Shown: in pieces, positions 27,669 to 35,936 of the stretch
Layout of the letters: the number at the start of each line of letters is the position of its first letter
How positions within the stretch are numbered: the first letter of the stretch is position 1
Assembly: GCF_003461955.1 (NCBI RefSeq)
Contig: NZ_QTYB01000007.1
Span: forward strand, 505-64,504
Direction: 5' to 3'
Origin: Ruminococcus sp. AM36-2AA
GTDB lineage: Bacteria; Bacillota; Clostridia; Lachnospirales; Lachnospiraceae
DNA length: 64,000 nucleotides
Made by a program: the position numbers and the translations under genes
Notes under the pieces: generated by a model
Databases searched by the model: none
What the model saw: the letters and a program-made list of their open reading frames with translations, nothing else
What the model was told of the DNA's origin: nothing

Positions 27669-28177
27669 TATCTTCCGCAGCAGTATTTGTATTTCTTGCC
27701 GCTTCCGCATGGGCACGGATCGTTTCTTCCGACTTTGTGTGGTTTCACAACTGTGCCGGATTTCTTCTGCTCCATGTAGAGAGCTTTCTTCTTCTCTTCT
27801 GTGAAAATCTTGTCCCACTGAGGAAGGTTGTAAAGCCAGTCAGCCTTGGCGTCTACCATGTTCTTATAGAGAGCTTCTTTATCAAATGCAAGGTTAACCT
27901 TGGTGTTCTCATCCATAGTCTCGATCGGGTTCGGAACCTTCAGGCTGTCGTTGATTCCGTCAAGGAAACCAACCATAGTCATAACATCCTGACCGTATTT
28001 CTCAGCAAGCTCTTTAACAGTTCCGGAAACAACCTCATCCGGGTTCTCCAGAAGCTGCTCGTAAATGTTCTTCTCAATGTTAAAATAAGTTGCCCAGAAG
28101 CGCTGAAGCTTATTCTTATCTGCATTCTGATTATAAGCAACGGAACGCCACTGCTCAAGAATTGTCATATCGCTCAT
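27668..28177 (-). CDS. SEC-C-motif protein of unknown function
   Basis: A 169-residue helical protein that ends in a SEC-C zinc motif ([21 protein letters not shown]), like the tail of SecA. The SEC-C module binds zinc and often mediates contact with SecB or the ribosome; the rest (about 1-140) resembles a family common in Clostridia without known function. It is the first of two coupled genes with the DUF218 protein. The 28178-28370 stretch upstream contains a GCGG...CCGC hairpin at 28213-28233 and no gene. Confidence 0.8.
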   Translation of the reverse strand: MSDMTILEQWRSVAYNQNADKNKLQRFWATYFNIEKNIYEQLLENPDEVVSGTVKELAEKYGQDVMTMVGFLDGINDSLKVPNPIETMDENTKVNLAFDKEALYKNMVDAKADWLYNLPQWDKIFTEEKKKALYMEQKKSGTVVKPHKVGRNDPCPCGSGKKYKYCCGR

Positions 28178-28375
28178 TGTCTGATCCTCTTTTCCAAAAT
28201 TTTAGATGAATAAAGCGGCCGTTTCATTCCGCTTCGCAATTTTTGTTTATTATATCATCTTTTGGTGAAGAAAGCAAATACATCTATCTCATATCCACAA
28301 AAATCCACATAAAAAAGATACTTTCTCACCTGCAGCCGTCACTGTACTGTGCAGAATATTTTTTTGGAAAATCAC

Positions 28376-28415
28376 GAAAAAGGACAGCAACTTTTCCCAT
28401 TCACTGTCCTTTTCC
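28376..28415 (-). terminator. Terminator of the GH3 gene
   Basis: On the minus strand AAAAGGACAGTG pairs with CTGTCCTTTTT around a 15-nt loop, about 30 nt after the beta-glucosidase stop. Confidence 0.8.
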
Positions 28416-28444
28416 TATGTGTCTTATATCATATCCTGTTTATT

Positions 28445-30958
28445 TTACTGAAGGTACTGATTGGACTTCCAGATCACACTTACCAGACGTGCAATGCATG
28501 CGCGCAGGTCCTCGATCTTAAGTGTTCCCTCTTTCAGTCCTTTTCTGAGATTGTCATGATCTCCGAAACATCCCGGCATTACCAGGTCATTTCCCGCTCT
28601 CATGCAGCCGGATGCTGTACAGCTGTCTCCCTGTTCTGTAGTCGTCCAGTCTGTCATGATCGCTCCTTTAAATCCCCATTCGTTTCTGGCGGACTCTGTA
28701 CAGAGATCATAATTGTTTGCCGCATGAATACCGTTGATCAGATTGTAACTGGTCATGATGGACATTGGCTGTGCTTCTTTTACCGCAATTTCAAATCCTT
28801 TGAGATAAACTTCGCGAAGTGCACGCTCAGACACAACACTGTCTGATCCCATACGATTGTCTTCCTGATTGTTGCAGGCAAAATGTTTGATGGTCGTTCC
28901 ACATCCATAATTGGACTGAACACCTTCTGTCATAGCTGCCGCAATGGTTCCGGATACATACGGGTCTTCGGAATAGTATTCGAAGTTTCTTCCGCAGAGA
29001 GGATTTCTGTGGATATTCATTCCCGGTGCCAACCAGAGTGTTACTCCGAAATGTTCCATCTCTATTCCGATCATGGCTCCCACTTCACGGATCAGCTCCC
29101 GGTTCCAGGTCTGCGCAAGCAGTGTTCCTACCGGGATCGCAGTACAGTACTGATAATATCTTTCTCCCGGAAGTTCTCTGGAATCGTCATAGAACAATCC
29201 ACCTTCCAGACTGAACTCAAATGGCATGGAAACAATGCTTCCGTCATTTACATGATAATACTTCATCAGGCGAAGTCCTGCCGGTCCGTCTGCCAGAACG
29301 ATGCTTGCAAGACCTTTGTCTACTGCACAGCGATGGGTTTCACCTGCAGAACCTGGAACGGAAATTCCTGCTGCGCCAAGATTGCCACCCTGTGCTTTGC
29401 CCGGATCTCCTGCTGCCAGATCGATCAGATCTTCTTCTGACAAGGTATTTACAAAATCCATTGCTTCTTTTTCATAGAGGTCTGCATTCTTCTTATATTC
29501 CACAGTCTCGGTAGCAATGTCTGCTCCACGAATGTTAAGAACAGTCAGTTCCTCCTCTTTCGCCTGCTGCGCTGCTGCCGCCGCACGTTTTGCTGTTTTG
29601 GATGCTTCCTGAGAAATTTCTTCCAGTTCCTGTTTCAGCGGGAAAAGATTTCTGACCTGTCTTCGGATCACTTCCTGATCCAGTTTTATGCCTCCGCAGA
29701 GTTTTGCTGATGCAAGACTGTTTCCGACCCATATGCCATAAAAACCACTCTCAAGGATCCATGCAGCTCTCTTCTCATCATAAGAAGTCAGCCCATCCAT
29801 CTTTACTTCCATGGTAACTTCCTGTGCTTCTCCCGGTTTCAGCTCGTTTGTCTTTGCATAGGCTGCAAGACGGTGTGCTTCTTTTTCGAGGATGCCGCCC
29901 GGCAGGGATGCGTAAACCTGTACGACTTCTTTACCGGAAACATTTCCCGTATTTCTGACCGTTGCCGTAACACGGATCTTTTCTGCTGATACCGCTTTCA
30001 GAGCACATCCGGTGATCTCAAAGTCTGTATAGGAAAGACCGTAACCGAATCCATAGCGCACCGGAACTTCAAAAGTATCAAAATAGCGGTATCCCACATA
30101 AATTCCCTCATCATAAAGCTCTGTTTCCACATTTCCGTTATTATGTGAAAACTTCTCGGAGCTGGGATAATCCTCATATTTATAAGCCCAGGTATCTGCC
30201 AGTTTACCGGATGGGTTCACCTTACCGGACAGGATATCCGCAAAGGCATTTCCGCCTTCCATTCCAGGCTGTACGATCACCAGAAGGGCTCTGATATTGC
30301 GGAACTCATCCATAAAGGAAAGATCCACCTGTGCACCTGCATTGATCACAACAACCACATTCTTATAATAAGCACAGATATCTGCCAGCATCTGATGCTC
30401 TTCTTCACTGAGATCATAATCGCCTTTGTCAGCAGTACGGTCTGATCCTTCTCCTGCGATCCGGCTCAGAACATAGATCGCGTTTTCTGTATCTTCTCCT
30501 TCGGCTGGTTTCTGGATCGGATCTCCTGCCGGCATCTTAAAGGGAGTGGTGCTGTATACCGTAAAGAAATCCATGGTATCTGCACCTTCTCCTGTTTTTG
30601 AAAGGATACTTCTCTTCCACTCCTGACGTGCATTTTCATAGATCTGGTCGTAGCTTTCGATCCACGCTTCTGTTGTCACCTGGAATCCGGCATTTTTCAT
30701 TCCCTGAAAAACAGATACGCGTTCACGCTCATTGACATCTCCGGAGCCGGTTCCTCCCTTGATGGTCCTGCCTGCACCGGCACCATAAAGTGCCACTTTA
30801 CTTCCTGCTTTCAGCGGAAGGATATGATCTTCATTTTTTAGTAAAACGATTCCCTCTGCCGCTGCACGGCGGGCCACTTTACGATGTTCCAATTCCCATG
30901 GCTGCACTTTGGGATCTGTAGTGCCGGAAAATTTTCTCTCTTTCAAAATACGTGTCAT
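28445..30958 (-). CDS. GH3 beta-glycosidase with permuted domain order
   Basis: Hydrolyses beta-linked glucosides or related sugars in the cytoplasm; no signal peptide. In this 837-residue protein the usual C-terminal alpha/beta sandwich and fibronectin-like domains come first (residues about 20-440), and the TIM barrel comes last (about 510-830). This order is known from Ruminococcus albus and Butyrivibrio enzymes. Barrel motifs include LADGPAGLR, RNFEYYSEDPYVSG and KHFACNNQE; the nucleophile is the Asp in AIMTDWTTTEQG. An Ala-, Lys- and Glu-rich helical linker near 455-485 joins the halves. It begins 2 nt after the HPr-like gene, with GAGAGGAATAATC as its site. Confidence 0.92.
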   Translation of the reverse strand: MTRILKERKFSGTTDPKVQPWELEHRKVARRAAAEGIVLLKNEDHILPLKAGSKVALYGAGAGRTIKGGTGSGDVNERERVSVFQGMKNAGFQVTTEAWIESYDQIYENARQEWKRSILSKTGEGADTMDFFTVYSTTPFKMPAGDPIQKPAEGEDTENAIYVLSRIAGEGSDRTADKGDYDLSEEEHQMLADICAYYKNVVVVINAGAQVDLSFMDEFRNIRALLVIVQPGMEGGNAFADILSGKVNPSGKLADTWAYKYEDYPSSEKFSHNNGNVETELYDEGIYVGYRYFDTFEVPVRYGFGYGLSYTDFEITGCALKAVSAEKIRVTATVRNTGNVSGKEVVQVYASLPGGILEKEAHRLAAYAKTNELKPGEAQEVTMEVKMDGLTSYDEKRAAWILESGFYGIWVGNSLASAKLCGGIKLDQEVIRRQVRNLFPLKQELEEISQEASKTAKRAAAAAQQAKEEELTVLNIRGADIATETVEYKKNADLYEKEAMDFVNTLSEEDLIDLAAGDPGKAQGGNLGAAGISVPGSAGETHRCAVDKGLASIVLADGPAGLRLMKYYHVNDGSIVSMPFEFSLEGGLFYDDSRELPGERYYQYCTAIPVGTLLAQTWNRELIREVGAMIGIEMEHFGVTLWLAPGMNIHRNPLCGRNFEYYSEDPYVSGTIAAAMTEGVQSNYGCGTTIKHFACNNQEDNRMGSDSVVSERALREVYLKGFEIAVKEAQPMSIMTSYNLINGIHAANNYDLCTESARNEWGFKGAIMTDWTTTEQGDSCTASGCMRAGNDLVMPGCFGDHDNLRKGLKEGTLKIEDLRACIARLVSVIWKSNQYLQ

Positions 30959-30960
30959 GA

Positions 30961-31194
30961 TTATTCCTCTCTGATAAAATCTGCAAATGTTTCTTTTATT
31001 TTCTGTTCGTCATCTGTACCTGCATTCAGGACTAGCGGCTTGGAAAGATCAAGGCTGAAGATTCCCATGATCGATTTTGCATCTACATAATATTTACCGC
31101 TCTGCAGATCCATGTCGCAGTCAAATTTGCTGCAAAGTTTATTGAATTTATCTGCATCCTGCATGGATACGATGTTTACTGTTAATTTTACCAT
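30961..31194 (-). CDS. HPr-like protein without the phosphocarrier histidine, copy A
   Basis: A 77-residue protein of the HPr fold. The block DAKSIMGIFSLDLSKP (Ser41) aligns with the Ser46 region of HPr. The active-site loop GIHARPA with His15 is absent; the same place reads SMQDADKFNKLCSKF. It cannot carry PTS phosphate. The serine that HPr kinase modifies in HPr and Crh is kept, so a regulatory role in carbon control is possible but is inference. It sits directly upstream of GH3 in one transcript, after AAAAGGAGAG. A close paralogue lies at 57390-57626. Confidence 0.8.
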   Translation of the reverse strand: MVKLTVNIVSMQDADKFNKLCSKFDCDMDLQSGKYYVDAKSIMGIFSLDLSKPLVLNAGTDDEQKIKETFADFIREE

Positions 31195-31242
31195 AATCAG
31201 ACTCTCCTTTTCCAGTTAAATTCAAGCGGATATTTTGAGCAA

Positions 31243-31362
31243 GCGGATAAAAGCATCCGCATTCGCTACGTAGCTCTACACCAAATAACTGCTACGCAGT
31301 TTATCAGAAGGAGCTACGCTCCTCCTGATACAAGCAAGTCCCCCTCGCAGGGGACTTACTTG
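31243..31362. repeat. Cluster of four hairpins, intergenic element copy 2
   Basis: Within the 170-nt gap between the GH78-like and HPr-like genes lie four consecutive stems. They are GCGGAT/ATCCGC (31243-31260), AACTGC/GCAGTT (31287-31301), TATCAGAAGGAGC/GCTCCTCCTGATA (31302-31330) and CAAGCAAGTCCCC/GGGGACTTACTTG (31331-31362). The first two match the element at 12969-13037 in order and sequence. None is followed by a U tract on the minus strand, so RNA processing or stabilisation is likelier than termination. Confidence 0.7.
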
Positions 31363-31364
31363 AT

Positions 31365-32933
31365 TTAGTTAAAGTACTTCCTGAGAAGATACGTCGGGGT
31401 GCAGCTCCATGCATGGCAGTAGCTGTTGACAATGCTGCTTCCATAAGGAGATTCCGCCGGATTTTCCGGATTGTAAAGTTCCCAGAATGTATCTGCACCG
31501 TGGCTTAACATTCCGCCCCAGTAATATTTCATATATTCCATTGCCTGGTCTCTTTTTCCGCACATCAGAAGTGCTTCCACAAAATGATGGTTCATGTACG
31601 GAGAAACCATTCCTTTTTCCGGTTTTAACTCCACCAGACGGTCCAGGATTTCTGCTCCCTCTGCGCTGTCTACCGCGCCTGCCAGGATCAGCCATACCTG
31701 ACTTGCATAATTGATCTGTTTTTCCTCTCCGCTTATGAAAAGGCCGCTCTCTTTATCAAAAAGATATTTTTTCGCAGCTGCTGTTTTCGCCGCAGCTTCT
31801 TTTTTCATCTCTTCGGCTTTTTCAGCGTCTCCGAGGATTTCTGCGATCTTCTGTACCTTCTTTGCACAGTATATATAAACACCCTGCATTGCGCTCTGCT
31901 TGTTCAGACCATCCGTCCAGTCGATAAAGCCCCAGAAACCATCTCCTTTTTTCATAAGTTCCTTTTCATCAAACTGCTCTTTCGCAATTTCCATCTGACG
32001 ATATGCACAGGCACTTAAATCTTTTAAAGTTTCCCTGTCACCGGACGCTTCGTAGTAGTCACAGAGGGTTGCTCCAAAGAACATGGAATAATCCAGAAGG
32101 AAGGTATCATCCACGATAAATTTCGGTTCTGTGAAAAGGCAGGCGCTGACCTGGCCATTATCCTTTGTCTGTCCAGCGAACAGATACAGACATCTTTTTA
32201 CCAGATCCATGTTGTGGAAGGTCTCATAGTTCGCAAGTGCCTGGAGCCTTAAGTCGCCAAGCCACAGACGACGGTCTCTCTTTGGTCCGTCCTCGAATAC
32301 GGACTGCATACAGTTTTGCAGGGTACGGAGGCTGACACGGTCCAGTTTTCGGATCATTTCATCCTCACTTTCCACCGGCTTTACATCTTCCATACTGACA
32401 GCGGAAACACTGACACAGGATACATCTTCCACTACCATCTGCCATTTCAGTGATGTATCTATCACCTCGATCTCCATATAGCGGAATGCATATCTTCTTG
32501 GAAGCTTCAGCTCTGCCGGAAGGACATCGACATGGATAAACTCTTCCTGGATCCATCCACGGCTGATCCACCCATCATAATCTGCGGAGTCCTCTGTCAT
32601 CTCCTTGGCAATCTCACCGAATTTCAGTCTGAAAAATGCCGGTGCATCCTGAGGGCTTCCTACGGAGTTCAGTTTCAGGGTCACATATCCCACCTGATGA
32701 TCTTCTAAATCCAGACAGATCTTATCTCCTTTTGCCAGGTGATAGCTGGAAAGATTTCCGATCTCATCTTTTTTATGAACTTCCGGATAAACATCTTCTG
32801 TTTTTACGATATCTACGATAGAAACCGGACGAACTACCGTTTCCCGTAACTTTGGTGTGCATGCTTCTGCTTTTTTTACAAAATCCTCATTGGTCACACG
32901 GACCATCTCAAGGTCACTGCTTACCTCTGGCAT
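31365..32933 (-). CDS. GH78-like alpha-L-rhamnosidase family glycosidase
   Basis: A 522-residue protein with an N-terminal beta-sandwich region (1-180) and an (alpha/alpha)6 six-hairpin barrel (about 190-510). DGPKRDRRLWLGD near residue 235 corresponds to the GH78 acid motif DxPxRDER, and DTFWELYNPE near 480 supplies the second acidic residue. It is shorter than typical GH78 enzymes, lacking one or two accessory beta domains, as in several gut Clostridia. No signal peptide. Its ATG overlaps the stop of the GPH symporter by one base, so uptake and cleavage are coupled. The exact sugar is not determined. Confidence 0.8.
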   Translation of the reverse strand: MPEVSSDLEMVRVTNEDFVKKAEACTPKLRETVVRPVSIVDIVKTEDVYPEVHKKDEIGNLSSYHLAKGDKICLDLEDHQVGYVTLKLNSVGSPQDAPAFFRLKFGEIAKEMTEDSADYDGWISRGWIQEEFIHVDVLPAELKLPRRYAFRYMEIEVIDTSLKWQMVVEDVSCVSVSAVSMEDVKPVESEDEMIRKLDRVSLRTLQNCMQSVFEDGPKRDRRLWLGDLRLQALANYETFHNMDLVKRCLYLFAGQTKDNGQVSACLFTEPKFIVDDTFLLDYSMFFGATLCDYYEASGDRETLKDLSACAYRQMEIAKEQFDEKELMKKGDGFWGFIDWTDGLNKQSAMQGVYIYCAKKVQKIAEILGDAEKAEEMKKEAAAKTAAAKKYLFDKESGLFISGEEKQINYASQVWLILAGAVDSAEGAEILDRLVELKPEKGMVSPYMNHHFVEALLMCGKRDQAMEYMKYYWGGMLSHGADTFWELYNPENPAESPYGSSIVNSYCHAWSCTPTYLLRKYFN

Positions 32934-34288
32934 TATGCGTTTGCTCTCCTTTCATCCAGTTCTTTGACGATCTGCGGATAGATCTTATCCAGATCATAGA
33001 ACATCATTGTGATAATTGTTGCGATATTTGTGATGATCGGCACCCAGATGTACATTGCTGTGATATAAGTCTGAGCCGTTGCTGTCTGTGTTGCAAGGTT
33101 TGCGTCAAATCCACCAAACTGAAGAAGTGCCGCACCGATACTGCTGGCGATAGCCATTCCCACTTTTCCAATGAAACCATTTACTGCGGAAAGAGTTCCG
33201 GCTGTATTTACACCGGATTTCCACTCACCATAATCAACAGGGTCCGGCTGCATTGCAAAATGCATACTTCCCTTCAGTCCGTATCCTGCTGCCGCGATCA
33301 CCGCACCAGCCAGAAGAACCGGAACATTTGTGCCGCCAAAGAAGATGATCAGAAGACCACCCATATGTACAAAACTTCCTCCAACCATCAGATTTCGTTT
33401 TGATGTGAGTTTTACAAGGAACGGTGCACAAAGATTTGCTACGATTGGTACCAGTGTTGTGATGGTCGCAACGATCTGTACCAGTGTCGTGTTCTGTACA
33501 ACATAAGTAAAGTAATAAATAACCGCACTTGCCTGGATCACAAATCCACCAAAGAACCAGACGATATTCAGTGCAAAAAGTTTCCACGGTTTGTTGTGGA
33601 GCAGACAGGAAATGTTTGCTTTAAGGCTGACTTTTTCCTGTTTGATGGTTACACGCTCTTTTGTGTTAAAGAAGCAGAAGAAGAATACAAGGCATCCGAC
33701 TACACCGAAGATCATCATAACGATACGGAATCCAAGTGCCTCGTTGCCGTTTCCGAATTTGTCTACCAGTGTCAGGGCAAAAGCGCTGACTACAGTGGAA
33801 CCGATGGATGAAAAGAAAGTTCTGCAGGATGCAAGGACGGTTCTCTCATGCGGGTCTTCGCTCAGTGCCGGGAGAATGGATGCCATCGGGATATTTACAA
33901 CGGTGTATGCAGTGGAAAGCAGAATGTAAGTAATGTATGCGTAGATCAGCATACCTGTCTGTCCGATATCCGGTACAGAGAATGCAAGGACTGCAGCCAC
34001 ACCAAATGGAACCGCACCAAACAGAATCCATGGTCTTGATTTACCCCATTTTGTGTTTGTCTTGTCAATGAGGAATCCTACGATCAGGTCGGAAATTCCG
34101 TCAATTACTTTTGTTACCAGGAACATTACACTGACTGCACCGGCATTCAGATGCATGACATTTGTGTAAAAATACAGCAGATACAGGGAGATCATCTGCC
34201 AGATCAGGTTGCAGGCAAAATCGGAAGATCCATAACCGATTCTCTGACGCCACAGGCCGATCTTTACTTTCTTTTCAACTTCGTTCAT
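32933..34288 (-). CDS. GPH-family glycoside/hexuronide:cation symporter
   Basis: A 12-TM sugar:cation symporter of the GPH (MelB-like, MFS) family. The start MNEVEKKVKIGLW follows GGAGGTAAAAGAG and gives 451 residues; an upstream frame extension has no site. The motif LIVGFLIDKTNTKWGKSRPWILFGAVPFG between helices 2 and 3 is characteristic (its core DKTNTKWGKSRPW binds cation and substrate). It is cotranscribed with the GH78-like enzyme, which suggests uptake of the glycoside that enzyme cleaves. Divergent from an AraC remnant. Confidence 0.9.
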   Translation of the reverse strand: MNEVEKKVKIGLWRQRIGYGSSDFACNLIWQMISLYLLYFYTNVMHLNAGAVSVMFLVTKVIDGISDLIVGFLIDKTNTKWGKSRPWILFGAVPFGVAAVLAFSVPDIGQTGMLIYAYITYILLSTAYTVVNIPMASILPALSEDPHERTVLASCRTFFSSIGSTVVSAFALTLVDKFGNGNEALGFRIVMMIFGVVGCLVFFFCFFNTKERVTIKQEKVSLKANISCLLHNKPWKLFALNIVWFFGGFVIQASAVIYYFTYVVQNTTLVQIVATITTLVPIVANLCAPFLVKLTSKRNLMVGGSFVHMGGLLIIFFGGTNVPVLLAGAVIAAAGYGLKGSMHFAMQPDPVDYGEWKSGVNTAGTLSAVNGFIGKVGMAIASSIGAALLQFGGFDANLATQTATAQTYITAMYIWVPIITNIATIITMMFYDLDKIYPQIVKELDERRANA

Positions 34289-34444
34289 CTCTTTTACCTC
34301 CAAATTTCTTTCTGGCATTACTGTACACTTTTTCCCTTTTTCTTCCAATTGTGATTTTTTTTGTAAAACACTGACGTTTTTTTCGATGATTATGATATAC
34401 TTTCCTTATCTCTTATGAAAGATCCGCACGAAAAGGGGACTGTT

Positions 34445-34709
34445 ATGAAACTTACCAGAGAAGAATTTCAGAAATACATTTATGCCTACAATGAAGATGA
34501 GATTTTTTACAAAACACTTTACCTTCAGGAGAAAGATCATCCGGGATATCAAGTTGAACCAGGCATGCCGTGCCCTCAGGGAAACTTCTCTCAGCAATCA
34601 TGCCATCTGCGAACTTGTAGGTTACGAAAGTCCGGAACATTTTATGCGTACTTTTAAGAAAACTTACGGAATGACTCCCGGTGAATACCGGAAGAAGAAC
34701 AAAGAATAA
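34445..34709 (+). pseudogene. AraC-family regulator with most of its body deleted
   Basis: From the ATG at 34445 about 34 residues (KLTREEFQKYIYAYNEDEIF...HPGYQ) read as an AraC N terminus. From about 34545 a second frame reads straight through the last helices of the DNA-binding domain (ALRETSLSNHAICELVGYESPEHFMRTFKKTYGMTPGEYRKK) to the stop at 34709. Some 200 residues are missing and the two parts are in different frames. It is divergent from the GPH/GH78 operon, where its activator would normally be. The lesion closely resembles that in the AraC gene at 11403-11901. Confidence 0.82.
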
Positions 34710-34857
34710 CGTAATAATGTAGTCAAAAATACGGAACCTCCATCCGGGCAGATAAATGTATCTGCCTTTCGTTAAAGAGAAGTTCCGCAATAAAAAATTT
34801 CAGGATAAATTTTTCATGATAAGCAATATCCTGCTGTCATAAAAAAACGGAGAATTT

Positions 34858-34966
34858 TATATATTATCTGTATAACCGATTCCGTTCCGGGAGATACTTA
34901 TCATATCCTCCCCTTTAGACGCAGAGGGCTTCGCGATGGTGCAGGTTCTCTGCGTTTCTCTTTTTA
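34858..34966 (+). ncRNA. Possible small RNA or structured leader, weak
   Basis: The 284-nt gap 34710-34993 has no gene but several stems: GGCAGAT/ATCTGCC (34756-34776), AACGGA/TCCGTT (34847-34890) and ACGCAGAG/CTCTGCGT (34919-34956). The last is followed by TTTCTCTTTTT, which looks like a plus-strand terminator although no plus-strand gene ends there. An AT-rich TATATTAT stretch at 34860 could serve as a -10. I cannot assign it to a known RNA family. Confidence 0.25.
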
Positions 34967-34993
34967 CAGCAACTCATACTGCATCATCACAAA

Positions 34994-35815
34994 TTACTTC
35001 ACACCAAGTTCCTCAAGCTCTTTTGCCGCCTGTTTCAGGTTTTCGAACTGAATGGTACGGATCCCTGCTTTTCTAGCCCCTTCACAGTTGATGGCCCGGT
35101 CGTCCATAAATACCGACTTCTCCGGTTTCAGATCATAGCGTTTCAGAAGTGTCTCATAAATATCCACTTCCGGCTTGATCTGCTGTACGTCGCAGGAAAA
35201 TACCACTCCGTCCATATATTTCAGGAACGGCATATCTTTTTTGGTTCTCTCCAGCATATAAGTTCCGTAATTAGAAAGAACATAGAGATGATATCCCTGG
35301 TTTTTGAGATATTTCACCCAGGTTTCCGCATAGTCATAAAGATGCATGCATTCCGGATCCCGTCGTACCACTTCACGGATATCCTTCTCATATTCCGGTG
35401 CACTTTCTACAAATTTATCTACATACCAGGACTCCTCGTGGAGTGCTCTGTCCTGTTCTTCCCAGATTGGGTTTCGAAATGTTGCATCCGCAATTTTTTC
35501 ATATTTTTCTTTCGGAAAATTGTAGCTCTTCAGATACTCTTCCCAGTCATATCCCATCAACACATTTCCCACATCAAAAATAACATTCTCGATCATACGG
35601 TTTTCATCCTCCTTTGGTTTCTCAGGTCCCCAGATCCGGTACGCCATCCAGAAAACATAAGCCACGATCGGTACCAGTACTGCTGCCGCAAAAGCGCCCC
35701 GGAACAAAGCCTGTGAGTTCTCACTGCTGCCCCATGCAAACACCATGGGAAGGCAGAACACGAGAAGCAAAATAACAACGCCTGCCAGTGCCGCAATTCT
35801 TTTAAAATTTTTCAT
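34994..35815 (-). CDS. HAD-superfamily hydrolase with an N-terminal two-helix membrane module
   Basis: Residues 80-270 are a HAD hydrolase of the subfamily IA type: nucleophile motif IFDVGNVLMGYD, motif II LSNYG, motif III lysine near QQIKPEV and motif IV FMDDRAINCEGA. The N-terminal 70 residues contain two transmembrane helices (about 8-28 and 40-62) and resemble a small stand-alone membrane protein common in Lachnospiraceae. MIENVIFDVGN inside could be an internal start for a soluble form, but the site before MKNFKRIA (GAAAGGATTCCGA) supports the fusion. The substrate is unknown. Confidence 0.78.
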   Translation of the reverse strand: MKNFKRIAALAGVVILLLVFCLPMVFAWGSSENSQALFRGAFAAAVLVPIVAYVFWMAYRIWGPEKPKEDENRMIENVIFDVGNVLMGYDWEEYLKSYNFPKEKYEKIADATFRNPIWEEQDRALHEESWYVDKFVESAPEYEKDIREVVRRDPECMHLYDYAETWVKYLKNQGYHLYVLSNYGTYMLERTKKDMPFLKYMDGVVFSCDVQQIKPEVDIYETLLKRYDLKPEKSVFMDDRAINCEGARKAGIRTIQFENLKQAAKELEELGVK

Positions 35816-35880
35816 TCGGAATCCTTTCACATGATATACCAGTTGTTATAGCCAATATTATCATCAGCCTCTTAACAAAA

Positions 35881-35907
35881 GGGCGCCGGAGAAATTTCCC
35901 CGGCGCT
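35881..35907 (-). terminator. Terminator of purA
   Basis: On the minus strand GCGCCGGGGAAATT folds against TCCGGCGC, followed by CCTTTTGTT, about 30 nt after the purA stop. Confidence 0.75.
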
Positions 35908-35936
35908 GCCTGTCGTAATCCTGTCACAGTAAATGA

